From JARRQJ01 sp037381915 (GTDB lineage: Bacteria > Pseudomonadota > Gammaproteobacteria > DRLM01), in NCBI GenBank assembly GCA_037381915.1, contig JARRQJ010000012.1, positions 1-58,198 on the forward strand: DNA of 58,198 nucleotides, in the 5' to 3' direction. Of the stretch, positions 41,516 through 50,348 are shown piece by piece. The notes under the pieces were generated by a model. It saw only the letters and a program-made list of their open reading frames with translations, was not told where the DNA came from and made no database searches. How positions within the stretch are numbered: position 1 is the first letter of the stretch; the number at the start of each line of letters is the position of its first letter. The translations under genes were made by a program, and so were the position numbers.

Positions 41516-41903
41516 TCTTTGCACCTTCCGTTATATATAGCCTGTCAGCTGCCCCGACTCGCATGGCCGGGAATCCCAGATGTGCACCGCGGTCGCTTCG
41601 GGCGCGTTGACAAGACAGCGACGACCTGGAGACGCTGGCGACATTGACCGGCATATACCGAAAAAACTCCGGAAGCCTGGGAACCGCAAAATCGGATTGA
41701 TCATCTTCCGGCGATGTCACAATATCTTAGCATAGCTGCCAGCTTGCCCGGAGCCGCGGTAGGCCCGGCCAATGCGCTGCCAGAGGCGCGGCGCCGGAGT
41801 TCATACGAGTGGCGTAGCGCGATCAACTGGTTAAGCTATAATCCACACGCCTGCGGCGGCGCGCCCCGCAGCGATCAAGCCCCCTAACCTCAGGCCCGTT
41901 GCG
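41516..41903. other. Divergent intergenic region between moeB and mgtC-like gene
   Basis: No gene seen. TATAAT at 41837-41842 lies 60 bp before the mgtC-like start and could be a -10 box, but no matching -35 box was found. Confidence 0.35.
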
Positions 41904-42596
41904 ATGGATGAACAACTTGTCACTGTGACGATACGCCTGATCCTGGCCGTGTTTGCCGGCGGCATCATAGGATTTGAGCGCAGCTACCACGGCAGACCCG
42001 CGGGATTTCGCACCCACATCCTGGTGTGTTGTTCATCGACCTTACTGATTCTGGTCTCCGTCTTCCAGTGGGATCTGCTCCCCAACGCGCCGGTGGAAAC
42101 CCTGCGCATCGACCCCACCCGCATGGCGCAGGGGATCATGACCGGCATCGGCTTTCTGGGCGGCGGCGTCATCGTCAAGGAGCGCTTCGCCGTCCGCGGG
42201 CTCACCACCGCGGCCTCCATCTGGATCACCGCGTCCATCGGCATCGTGATCGGCATGGGCTTCTATCCGGCCGCCGGTCTCGGCGTGGTCCTGACCCTCG
42301 GCGCCTTGGCGCTATTCCGCTGGGTGGAATCCGTCATGCCCACCTTGCGCTATGCGAAATTGACGGCCCGCTTTCAACGGCAAAACCTCCTCTCCCTCGA
42401 TGAGCTGTGCGAGGTCATCAAAGCCCACGACATCTCTCCGGGCGCCCCCAGCTATCAGCTCGGCGAGGAGGGCAAGATCTTCGAATATGAGATGACCATC
42501 CGCACCCAGGATACGCGCAATCTCCGCTATCTGGCCGAAACCCTGAGCAAGATGGATCAGATCAAAGAATTCGGCATCATCCCCACCGGAGACTGA
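41904..42596 (+). CDS. MgtC/SapB family membrane protein
   Basis: The protein has 230 residues. Four to five N-terminal helices carry the MgtC signature: RLILAVFAGGIIGFERSYHG, PAGFRTHILVC, MAQGIMTGIGFLGGGVIVKE and RGLTTAASIWITASIGI. Residues 155-230 form a soluble ACT-like C-terminal domain. Family members help cells cope with low magnesium or acid, partly by acting on F1F0 ATPase; the exact activity in environmental bacteria is unknown. No regulatory leader is evident. It converges on murU with a 24-bp gap. Confidence 0.92.
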   Translation: MDEQLVTVTIRLILAVFAGGIIGFERSYHGRPAGFRTHILVCCSSTLLILVSVFQWDLLPNAPVETLRIDPTRMAQGIMTGIGFLGGGVIVKERFAVRGLTTAASIWITASIGIVIGMGFYPAAGLGVVLTLGALALFRWVESVMPTLRYAKLTARFQRQNLLSLDELCEVIKAHDISPGAPSYQLGEEGKIFEYEMTIRTQDTRNLRYLAETLSKMDQIKEFGIIPTGD

Positions 42597-42620
42597 GCCC
42601 GGCGCGATAGGGACGGTAGG

Positions 42621-43295
42621 TCAGCCGCGCGCATGCGGGTCCACGCGTGCCGCCAACGCGTTCAGCCGCTCGGGGGTTCCCACGTCACACCACACGCCCT
42701 CGTACAATTCACCGTTCACCTGCCCGGTCAGCATGGCGCGGCGCAGCAGCGGCGCCAGGGGAAACACGCCGGCGGCACAGTCGACGAACAACTCGGGACG
42801 GTAGATACCGATGCCGCTGAAGGTATAGCGCGGCGCGCCCTCCACGCCGACCTGCCCGTCCACCAGGGAAAAATCGCCTTGAGGGTGATGGGCGGGATTG
42901 GCGACCAGCACCACATGCGCCAGCGCGACGGAACGCTGCAGCAGGTCGCCGAATGCAAAGTCGGTGAAAATATCGCCGTTGATCACTATGAACGGGTCAG
43001 GCCCCATCAAGGGCAAGGCGCGCAGAATCCCCCCGCCCGTATCCAAGACATGATCGCCCTCTTGTGAGTAGCGGATGCTCAACCCATAGCGCCGTCCGTC
43101 GCCCAAGCGGGCCTCGATCTGTTCCCCCAAATGTCCCAGATTGATCACCACCTCACGGATGTCGGCGCGCGCCAAGGCATGCAGGTGATACTCGATCAAA
43201 CACTGTCCGCCGACGCGCAGCAACGGCTTGGGGGTGGCATCCGTCAAGGGGCGCATGCGCTCGCCACGGCCGGCCGCCAGGATCATCGCCCTCAT
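42621..43295 (-). CDS. murU: N-acetylmuramate alpha-1-phosphate uridylyltransferase
   Basis: The protein has 224 residues, a sugar-1-phosphate nucleotidyltransferase. The N-terminal loop MILAAGRGERMRPLTDATPKPLL, then LVRVGGQ-like and VINGDIFTDF (metal Asp), and VWCDVGTPERL at the C-terminus match MurU. It converts MurNAc-1-phosphate to UDP-MurNAc, bypassing early wall synthesis steps, and takes its substrate from AmgK (29209-30198). It starts 42 bp after gpsA on the same strand and is probably co-transcribed with it. A mannose-1-phosphate guanylyltransferase label is the usual alternative annotation. Confidence 0.88.
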   Translation of the reverse strand: MRAMILAAGRGERMRPLTDATPKPLLRVGGQCLIEYHLHALARADIREVVINLGHLGEQIEARLGDGRRYGLSIRYSQEGDHVLDTGGGILRALPLMGPDPFIVINGDIFTDFAFGDLLQRSVALAHVVLVANPAHHPQGDFSLVDGQVGVEGAPRYTFSGIGIYRPELFVDCAAGVFPLAPLLRRAMLTGQVNGELYEGVWCDVGTPERLNALAARVDPHARG

Positions 43296-43337
43296 CGCTT
43301 TCCCCGCGCTTCGGCCATAGTCAGTTCACTTTGGCCA

Positions 43338-44348
43338 TCACAGGCTTTCGGCCTTTTGTTCCCGCTGCAACAAAGCCTGTACCGCCGCGCTGGGATCCAG
43401 GCCGTCATAGAGCACGCGGCACACCTGTTCGGTAATAGGCATCTCTACGCCGTGTTTGCCGGCCAGGGCCTGCACCTCGCGCGCGGCCTTCACCCCTTCG
43501 GCGACTTGCCGTACGCTAGCGCAGGCCTCCGCCAACGTCTGCCCACGGGCCAAGGCCAGGCCCACCCGGCGATTGCGCGACTGGTCGTCGGTACAGGTCA
43601 ACACCAAGTCCCCCAAACCGGCCAGCCCCATGAAGGTCTCGCGCTGCCCCTCCAATATGACTCCCATGCGCATCATTTCGGCCAGGCCCCGGGTAACCAA
43701 CGCGGCGCGAGTGTTGGCACCGAACCCCAACCCGTCGGCGATGCCAGCCGCGATGGCCATTACGTTCTTTACCGCCCCTCCTAATTCCACGCCGATCACG
43801 TCCTCGCTGGTGTAGGCGCGAAAACGACTGTTTCCCAAACGGGCGGCCAAGGCCGTGGCGAATGACGGCGTCGCCGAGGCCACGGTGACCGCCGTGGGCA
43901 GACCCAACGCAACTTCGCGAGCAAAGGTCGGCCCCGAAATCACCGCGACATACCGCTGCGTACCCAGTACTTCCACCGCCACCTCGTGCAACAGCATGCC
44001 GCTGTCGGGTTCCAGACCCTTGCAAGCCCAAGCAACCCGGGCCTGTGCGGTTAACAGCGGGGCTATTCGCTGAAGCAGCGCCCGGAAGCCCTGGGTCGGC
44101 ACCACCACCAATACATCGCCGGCGGCCCGCACCACGCGGTCGAGATCACTATGGACTTGCAGCTGCGGGGGCAGGGATATGCCGGGAAGATAACGGGTGT
44201 TGCACCGCGACGATGCCATCTCCGCCGCCTGGGCCGCGTCGCGCGCCCACAACAAGGTCTGTTGACCGTTGCCTGCGAGCAATACCGCCAGCGCCGTTCC
44301 CCAGGAACCGCCGCCGAGAACAGCAATCGGGGATTGGGGCTTATCCAT
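43338..44348 (-). CDS. gpsA: NAD(P)-dependent glycerol-3-phosphate dehydrogenase
   Basis: The protein has 336 residues. The nucleotide loop AVLGGGSWGTALAVLLAGNG is near residue 9; further motifs are ISGPTFAREVALGLPT, GVELGGAVKNVMAIAAGI (catalytic Lys) and NTRAALVTRGLAEM with LAGLGDLVLTCT. It reduces dihydroxyacetone phosphate to sn-glycerol-3-phosphate for phospholipid synthesis. It lies downstream of secB on the same strand, the order (secB-gpsA) found in many gammaproteobacteria, and upstream of murU. Confidence 0.96.
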   Translation of the reverse strand: MDKPQSPIAVLGGGSWGTALAVLLAGNGQQTLLWARDAAQAAEMASSRCNTRYLPGISLPPQLQVHSDLDRVVRAAGDVLVVVPTQGFRALLQRIAPLLTAQARVAWACKGLEPDSGMLLHEVAVEVLGTQRYVAVISGPTFAREVALGLPTAVTVASATPSFATALAARLGNSRFRAYTSEDVIGVELGGAVKNVMAIAAGIADGLGFGANTRAALVTRGLAEMMRMGVILEGQRETFMGLAGLGDLVLTCTDDQSRNRRVGLALARGQTLAEACASVRQVAEGVKAAREVQALAGKHGVEMPITEQVCRVLYDGLDPSAAVQALLQREQKAESL

Positions 44349-44440
44349 CCCGGCAAGCGGCGCCCGGCGTAGGGGGCGGCACGGCGCAAGTTAAAAAGGA
44401 AGCGATCGAAACCATGTTGCCGATGCCGGAGGGCTCCCGT

Positions 44441-44893
44441 TCAATGGGTGTTTTCGCCCGCTTTCGCGGCCTCTTGCTCCAAATGCTGACGATAGAGCGT
44501 TTCGAAATTGATCGGCGCGAGCAACAGCTGTGGAAAACCGCCGCGGGTCACCAAATCAGAGACCACTTCGCGGGCATAAGGAAACAGTACCTGCGGACAG
44601 GCGCTCCCGGTTAGCAAGGCCAGCTGACTCTGATCATAGCCCGTAATGTTGAAAATACCCGCCATCTGCACTTCCACCAGAAAGGCGGTCTTATCCTTGA
44701 GCTTGGTGGTCACCGTCAGCTCCAATACGACTTCGTGGGTATTGTCATCGAGAGTTGACGCCTTATTCCCCAATTGCAGGTCGACGTCGGGCTCCCATTT
44801 TTCCAAGAACACCTGGGGAGCATTGGGCGTCTCGAAAGATAAATCTTTGACGTAAATTTTTTGCAGGATAAACTGTTTCTGTGAATCCGCCAT
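44441..44893 (-). CDS. secB: Protein-export chaperone SecB
   Basis: The protein has 150 residues. GGGAGG lies 9 nt before the ATG at 44893, which excludes a TTG three codons earlier. Typical blocks are FILQKIYVKDLSFETPNAPQ, LELTVTTKL, LVEVQMAGIFNITGY and CPQVLFPYAREVVSDLVTRGGFP followed by LLAPINFE. SecB keeps secretory preproteins unfolded and hands them to SecA. It follows the rhodanese gene (121-bp gap) in the order yibN-like, secB, gpsA; the glutaredoxin gene grxC, which is often between them, is missing. Confidence 0.96.
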   Translation of the reverse strand: MADSQKQFILQKIYVKDLSFETPNAPQVFLEKWEPDVDLQLGNKASTLDDNTHEVVLELTVTTKLKDKTAFLVEVQMAGIFNITGYDQSQLALLTGSACPQVLFPYAREVVSDLVTRGGFPQLLLAPINFETLYRQHLEQEAAKAGENTH

Positions 44894-45013
44894 TTTATTC
44901 AACCTCCCCCTTCGGCTCTGGTATCAAGGATATCGACAATGAACATTCCCACGGCCGGGTTGTGACTTGACTACAGGCGTGCCGCGCCGTAACCCGAATT
45001 CGCCGGCACGCTA

Positions 45014-45436
45014 CTATTTGACCACCGGCAGGTCCGCGCCACGCCACGCCGTCATGCCGCCACTTAGCTTGTAGATGCGTTCAAACCCGTGCTTGCGCAA
45101 GGCCGCGCTGGCCTGAGCGGAACGTGGGCCCGAATGACAATATATGATCAAGGCCTGGTTTTTGTACGGCTCCAGTTCATGGAGGCGTTGCTCGATCAAC
45201 CCGTTAGGGATATGCAAGGCGTTGAGAATATGACCTTCGCTGTATTCCTTGTCTTCCCGTACGTCAATGGCCATGGCCCCCTCATGGTTCATCAAGCGCA
45301 CCGCCTCCTGGGGTTTAATCTCCTGGAAGCCCAAAAGTTTGCGCTTATAGGTATCCATGACCAGCAACGCGACCACCACCACCAGGGCAAGCACCAACGT
45401 CCAGTGATGAGAAACAAATTCACTTAAATGAGCCAT
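45014..45436 (-). CDS. Membrane-anchored rhodanese-like protein (YibN type)
   Basis: The protein has 140 residues. One N-terminal transmembrane helix (WTLVLALVVVVALLVMD) is followed by a rhodanese domain: IKPQEAVRLMN, AIDVREDKEYSEGHI and the active loop IIYCHSGPRSAQ with the catalytic Cys. The topology places the domain probably in the cytoplasm. YibN occurs next to secB in many gammaproteobacteria; a sulfur-transfer role is presumed, and YibN has been linked to membrane protein insertion. The start at 45436 is preferred over an upstream GTG frame. Confidence 0.88.
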   Translation of the reverse strand: MAHLSEFVSHHWTLVLALVVVVALLVMDTYKRKLLGFQEIKPQEAVRLMNHEGAMAIDVREDKEYSEGHILNALHIPNGLIEQRLHELEPYKNQALIIYCHSGPRSAQASAALRKHGFERIYKLSGGMTAWRGADLPVVK

Positions 45437-45519
45437 AACCCTTTCAACCACAATAACCAAGGCAGCCCATATACCGATATACCGAGGGAGGTGGTGATGA
45501 TCCGGTTCGGGGCAAACGA

Positions 45520-45837
45520 CTAATGCGTATGGCCGCAGAAAACCTCGCGCATCATCCCGATCAGGCGCAACATGCGTTTATCGCCGACCCGGTAATAGAC
45601 CCGATTGGCATGCTTGCGCGTCACCAAGATCCCCTTCTCCCGCAAGATTCCCAGGTGTTGGGATATATTGCTCTGAGACGTACCCACGATTTCGACAATA
45701 TCTTGCACACTGATTTCCTTATCCCCCAACGCACACAGGATCTTCAAGCGCAGGGGATGGGACATCGCCTTCAGGGAACGCGCCGCTACATCGATGTCTT
45801 GATCATCGGTAGGCAAGACGGTACTCAGGTCATCCAT
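45520..45837 (-). CDS. ArsR/SmtB-family transcriptional repressor
   Basis: The protein has 105 residues. The winged helix is clear: AARSLKAMSHPLRLKILCAL, ISVQDIVEIVGTSQSNISQHL (recognition helix) and RKHANRVYYRVGD. Metal-box cysteines typical of ArsR or SmtB (ELCVC) are absent; Cys occurs in ILCAL and near the end in VFCGHTH. Loss of the metal box and the downstream rhodanese gene suggest a thiol- or sulfide-type sensor such as BigR/SqrR, but the two-Cys pattern is not a proven match. It is 83 bp upstream of the rhodanese gene and may regulate it. Confidence 0.88.
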   Translation of the reverse strand: MDDLSTVLPTDDQDIDVAARSLKAMSHPLRLKILCALGDKEISVQDIVEIVGTSQSNISQHLGILREKGILVTRKHANRVYYRVGDKRMLRLIGMMREVFCGHTH

Positions 45838-46070
45838 AAGCCAATAACCTCAGCGGTTGTGATTACCTCACTAGGTCCACCGTTCCCTTGCAAACCCGAT
45901 CTAAATGCTGCCTTTAAACGCGAAAGATTATACAATTAGCGGCTGGTGAGCAAACTTTACGAGCACTACGGCCCAAAATGTGTTCCAGAAATGACGCGCC
46001 ATCCGCGACATGCCGCATGAACGCCGCGATGCAGAGTCCTTTAATCATCTTCGGCACCCTATAAAGAATC

Positions 46071-47624
46071 ATGAGCAAACTAACTGGTAAACCTGTGGTT
46101 TTAGTCGTACTGGATGGCTGGGGTTGCAGCGAGCACCGCGAGTCGAATGCCATCCTCAACGCCGAAACCCCGACGTGGGATCGGCTGTGGCACGACCGCC
46201 CCCACCTATTGATCCGCTGTTCCGGGACCGCCGTGGGCCTGCCGGGCGAGCAAATGGGCAATTCCGAGGTGGGTCACCTCAACCTCGGGGCCGGCAGGGT
46301 GGTATATCAGGAATTCACCCGCATCAGCCGCTCCATCAAAAGCGGGACATTCTTCACCAACCGTACGCTCACCCAGGCGGTGGATCACGCCATTGCCCAT
46401 GACAAGGCGGTGCACATCCTGGGCCTGCTGTCACCGGGCGGCGTTCATAGCCACGAGGAACACATCCAGGCCATGGCCAGGCTCGCCGTGGAGCGCGGTG
46501 CCCACCGGGTCTATTTACACGCCTTTCTCGACGGTCGCGATATGCCGCCCAAGAGCGCCGCCGCTTCCTTGCAGGCAATGCAGGAAACCTTTGCGCAACT
46601 GGGCTGCGGGCGCATCGCCTCCATCATCGGCCGTTACTTCGCCATGGACCGCGACAACCGCTGGCCGCGCATCGAGGCCGCCTATGACTTGCTGACCCAA
46701 GGCAAGGGCCACAGCGCGGCCGACGCCCTGACCGCCCTGGACATGGCCTATGCGCGGGGGGAAAGCGACGAATTCGTTCAAGCCACCGCCATCGTCCCGC
46801 CGGACGGGCAGGCGGCCACCATCGGCGACGGCGACTCGGTGATATTCATGAATTATCGTTCGGATCGGGCGCGGCAGATCACCCGCGCCTTCATTGAAGG
46901 GGATTTCACCGGCTTTCAGCGCGAGGTCGCGCCCAAGCTGGGCACTTTCGTCAGCCTCACCGAATACAACGAGCACTTTCACATCCCGGTGGCCTTCCCG
47001 CCCGAGCGGGTGCGCAACACCTTCGGCGAATACATCGCCAATCTGGGCTTGCATCAATTGCGCATCGCCGAAACGGAAAAATACGCCCACGTCACCTTCT
47101 TTTTCAACGGCGGAATCGAGCAGCCCTATGCGGGGGAGGACCGGATTCTGGTCCCCTCCCCCAGCGTCGCCACCTACGATCTCAAACCCGAGATGAGCGC
47201 CTTTGAGGTGACGGACAAGTTGGTGGCCGCGATCGAAGGCGCGCATTACGACGCCATCATCTGTAATTACGCCAACCCGGATATGGTGGGCCATACCGGC
47301 TCATTCGAGGCGGCGGTTAAGGCCGTCGAAGTGATAGATCAATGCCTGGCCCGCCTGGTCACGGCGTCACAAGAGACCGGGACCGAATTGATCATCACCG
47401 CGGATCACGGCAACGTGGAACAAATGCGTGACGAAACCGCCAATCAGCCACATACGGCGCACACCCGCAACCTGGCACCTTTCATATATGTAGGGCGCCC
47501 CGCCGAGGTTCTGCGCCCCACCGGCAGCCTGGCAGATATCGCCCCTACCATGCTGTGTGCCATGGGGCTCGACAAACCCGCGGAAATGAGCGGCCAATCA
47601 CTGCTCAAGATCACAGGCGTCTAA
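46071..47624 (+). CDS. gpmI: 2,3-bisphosphoglycerate-independent phosphoglycerate mutase
   Basis: The protein has 517 residues, the usual length. The N-terminal metal motif is VLVVLDGWG-like (VVLVVLDGWGCSEHRESNAI). The phosphoserine nucleophile lies in GEQMGNSEVGHLNLGAGR. Further motifs are HALDGRD-like HAFLDGRDMPPKSA, NYRSDRARQI and the C-terminal NYANPDMVGHTG and TADHGNVEQM, which bind two Mn ions. It interconverts 3- and 2-phosphoglycerate in glycolysis and gluconeogenesis. It heads a probable run with envC (39-bp gap), ctpA and the deacetylase gene. Confidence 0.97.
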   Translation: MSKLTGKPVVLVVLDGWGCSEHRESNAILNAETPTWDRLWHDRPHLLIRCSGTAVGLPGEQMGNSEVGHLNLGAGRVVYQEFTRISRSIKSGTFFTNRTLTQAVDHAIAHDKAVHILGLLSPGGVHSHEEHIQAMARLAVERGAHRVYLHAFLDGRDMPPKSAAASLQAMQETFAQLGCGRIASIIGRYFAMDRDNRWPRIEAAYDLLTQGKGHSAADALTALDMAYARGESDEFVQATAIVPPDGQAATIGDGDSVIFMNYRSDRARQITRAFIEGDFTGFQREVAPKLGTFVSLTEYNEHFHIPVAFPPERVRNTFGEYIANLGLHQLRIAETEKYAHVTFFFNGGIEQPYAGEDRILVPSPSVATYDLKPEMSAFEVTDKLVAAIEGAHYDAIICNYANPDMVGHTGSFEAAVKAVEVIDQCLARLVTASQETGTELIITADHGNVEQMRDETANQPHTAHTRNLAPFIYVGRPAEVLRPTGSLADIAPTMLCAMGLDKPAEMSGQSLLKITGV

Positions 47625-47663
47625 CCGGTCTCCAACCCGGCTTTCAAGGAACATGGCAGAGAT

Positions 47664-48827
47664 TTGAAGCGCTTTATCCCTCCCACCCTCATCCTAACCG
47701 GCCTGATTTTGATGGGGGCAGGCGCGTCGACCGCCGCCGTGACGGCAGAGGGCGCGCGCGCCAAGGCGGCGGAACTGGAACGCCTGCGGCACACCATCCG
47801 GGAACTGAGCAACAATCTCGGGTCGCTACGCAGCCAGCACAAGGACGAGCGCGCCAAGCTCCGCGCCCTCAACAATAGAATCAGGCACATGAATCGATCT
47901 TTGCACAAGCTGGAGGATCAGCGCCGCCAACAGGCCGACAGGCTGGCCCGGCTGCGAGCACAAAGGCAGGCCAGTCAGGCGCAGCTGGCCCGCCAACAAC
48001 GGACCCTGGCACAATTGCTCCGCGCCGCCTACCTGCTGGAACAGGAGAGCCCTATCAAGATATTACTCAATGCCACGGAACCCGCAACGGTGGAACGCAG
48101 TCTCAGGTACTACGACTACTTTTACCGCAGCCGAGCGGAGCACATTGCGGCGATCAATACCACCTTGACCGACTTGAACAATCTGGCACAGGGCATCGAA
48201 CACAGACAACACAAACTGGATGCGCTGATAGATCGCCGCAATACCCAGCGCCGGGACCTGGAGAGGTCCCGCCACGAAAGAAACCGGCTGCTGGCCGAGC
48301 TTAATCGCGACATCAAAAATACCAAACAACGGCTTACGCGGCTAAAGGAAGACGAACAGTCCCTGCAGGAGCTGGTAAAACGCCTGGGCCGCGCACTGGT
48401 CAACATCCCCAGCCCCGGCGCGACCGTTAATTTTGCCCGGCTGAAGGGCCGATTACCCATGCCGGCCCGAGGCACCGTCACCGCCCGCTTCGGCGCCTCG
48501 CGCCATGTGGGCCGCTTGAAATGGCAAGGCATCGTGATTAACGCGGCGGCAGGCGCCGACGTAAAGGCCGTGGCGGCGGGTCGCGTCGTATTCGCCGATT
48601 GGTTGCGCGGTTTCGGCTTATTGATCATCGTCGACCATGGTAACGGCTATATGAGCCTCTATGGCTACAACCAGGAACTGCACAAAGGCGTGGGCGACAC
48701 GGTCAAGGCGGGAGAGGTGATCGCCACCGTCGGCAGCAACGGCGGCCATAAACAATCTGGCCTGTATTTTGAAATTCGACACCAAGGGACACCGATCAAC
48801 CCGCTGCACTGGTGTAAAGCTCGATAA
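47664..48827 (+). CDS. envC: Murein hydrolase activator EnvC
   Basis: The protein has 387 residues from a TTG start. After a signal peptide (to about residue 25), a long coiled coil covers 30-245 (LRHTIRELSNNLGSLRSQH; LEDQRRQQADRLARLRAQ). The C-terminal LytM/M23 domain spans about 270-385 (GTVTARFGASRHVGRLKWQG, IIVDHGNGYMSLYGYN, YFEIRHQGTPINPLHWC). The first zinc ligands are replaced (RLKWQG where active enzymes have H-x3-D), as in EnvC, which activates the amidases AmiA and AmiB at the division site rather than cutting peptidoglycan itself. It precedes ctpA as in other gammaproteobacteria. Confidence 0.93.
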   Translation: MKRFIPPTLILTGLILMGAGASTAAVTAEGARAKAAELERLRHTIRELSNNLGSLRSQHKDERAKLRALNNRIRHMNRSLHKLEDQRRQQADRLARLRAQRQASQAQLARQQRTLAQLLRAAYLLEQESPIKILLNATEPATVERSLRYYDYFYRSRAEHIAAINTTLTDLNNLAQGIEHRQHKLDALIDRRNTQRRDLERSRHERNRLLAELNRDIKNTKQRLTRLKEDEQSLQELVKRLGRALVNIPSPGATVNFARLKGRLPMPARGTVTARFGASRHVGRLKWQGIVINAAAGADVKAVAAGRVVFADWLRGFGLLIIVDHGNGYMSLYGYNQELHKGVGDTVKAGEVIATVGSNGGHKQSGLYFEIRHQGTPINPLHWCKAR

Positions 48828-48921
48828 GGTCGATAAGAGGCTTAACCCTTGTAAATGGAATTAGATAACTTGTATCCTCTAGCGCTTGTTCTGGCCCGGT
48901 GAAGTGGCCGCGGAGTCATTC

Positions 48922-50286
48922 ATGAAAGATAGTAAACGTAATTTTCTTGTCCTTTTTGTCGGCGTCGTCTTGGGCGTCACCATAGCCATCGGCCACGGTG
49001 TGTGGGCCGATCACAACGCCGCCTCCTCCGATTCGACCATTCCGCTGGACGAATTACGTGCCTTCACGGATGTCTTCGCCAAAATCAAGAGCGACTACGT
49101 CGAAAAAGTGGACGACAAAAAGCTGCTGGAGTACGCGATCAGCGGCATGCTCTCCAACCTGGACCCGCATTCCACCTATCTGGATGCCGAGGCTTACAAG
49201 GAATTGGAAGTGGGAACCACCGGTGAATTCGGGGGACTGGGAATCGAGGTCACCATGGAGAACGGCTTCGTCAAGGTGATTTCGCCGATTGAAGATACAC
49301 CGGCGCAAAAGGCCGGGATCCTCCCCGGCGACCTGATCGTCCGCCTCGACGAAACCCCGGTTAAAGGATTGACGCTGAAGGACGCCGTGGACCTGATGCG
49401 CGGTAAACCCGGCAGCAATATCGTGCTTACCGTGATCCGCGAGGGCGCGGAAAAACCCCTCAAATTCACCATTACCCGCGCCGTGATCAAGGTCAAGAGC
49501 GTGAAAAGTCGCACGCTGGAAAAAGGCTATGGTTACTTGCGTATCACCCAGTTTCAGACCCACACGCCGGAAAACCTCCTGGAAGCGATCAATAAGCTCA
49601 AAAAGGAAAACGGCAGCTTGAAGGGCATCGTACTGGATCTGCGCAACAATCCCGGCGGTGTACTCACCGCGGCGGTGTCGGTGAGTGATGCCTTCATCGA
49701 CCACGGCCTGATCGTCTATACCAAAGGCAGGATCAAAGATTCGGATCTTAAATTCAAGGCCACCCCGGGCGATGTATTGCACGGCGCCCCCATGGTGGTG
49801 TTGATCAATGCCGGCTCGGCGTCCGCGTCGGAGATTGTCGCCGGGGCGCTGCAGGACCATCACCGCGCGGTGATCATGGGTGAAAAATCCTTCGGCAAGG
49901 GCTCGGTGCAGACCATCCTGCCCATCAGTTCCGATACCGCGTTGAAACTGACGACCGCGCGCTATTTCACCCCCTCCGGCCGTTCCATTCAAGCCGAAGG
50001 CATCGTCCCGGATATCGCATTGGGCAACGTCAAACTCTCGGCTGCGGAAAAACCCGAGTTCGATCCGATCAAGGAAGCCAACTTGAGCGGCCACCTTTCC
50101 AATCCGACGGAAAAGATCAATACCCTGAGCATTGACAACACCATTACGGACAACAAGGGTGGTGCGTCGGAGAAGGGCAAAAATGGCAAGAAGGAACCGC
50201 CCTTGATCAAGAGCGATTATCAGCTCTACGAGGCGTTGAACCTCCTCAAGGGCATCACCATCATGGATAAGAACCAGGATGAGTAG
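48922..50286 (+). CDS. ctpA: Carboxy-terminal processing peptidase (S41 family, CtpA)
   Basis: The protein has 454 residues. GGAG precedes the ATG at 48922 by 8 nt. An N-terminal signal or anchor helix (FLVLFVGVVLGVTIAIGHGV) is followed by LRAFTDVFAKIKSDYVEKVDD, a PDZ domain (about 85-165, GGLGIEVTMENG and AGILPGDLIVRLDE), and the S41 core with the catalytic Ser in INAGSASASEIVAGAL and Lys in GEKSFGKGSVQT. The C-terminal 70 residues are low-complexity and Lys-rich. It is a periplasmic protease that trims C-termini, for example of wall hydrolases. It is 94 bp downstream of envC. Confidence 0.95.
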   Translation: MKDSKRNFLVLFVGVVLGVTIAIGHGVWADHNAASSDSTIPLDELRAFTDVFAKIKSDYVEKVDDKKLLEYAISGMLSNLDPHSTYLDAEAYKELEVGTTGEFGGLGIEVTMENGFVKVISPIEDTPAQKAGILPGDLIVRLDETPVKGLTLKDAVDLMRGKPGSNIVLTVIREGAEKPLKFTITRAVIKVKSVKSRTLEKGYGYLRITQFQTHTPENLLEAINKLKKENGSLKGIVLDLRNNPGGVLTAAVSVSDAFIDHGLIVYTKGRIKDSDLKFKATPGDVLHGAPMVVLINAGSASASEIVAGALQDHHRAVIMGEKSFGKGSVQTILPISSDTALKLTTARYFTPSGRSIQAEGIVPDIALGNVKLSAAEKPEFDPIKEANLSGHLSNPTEKINTLSIDNTITDNKGGASEKGKNGKKEPPLIKSDYQLYEALNLLKGITIMDKNQDE

Positions 50287-50348
50287 GAAAGGAAGGCGCC
50301 GAACGTCGCTGGCGGCCCGACCGTGCCGCCGGGGGACGTAGGCACTCG

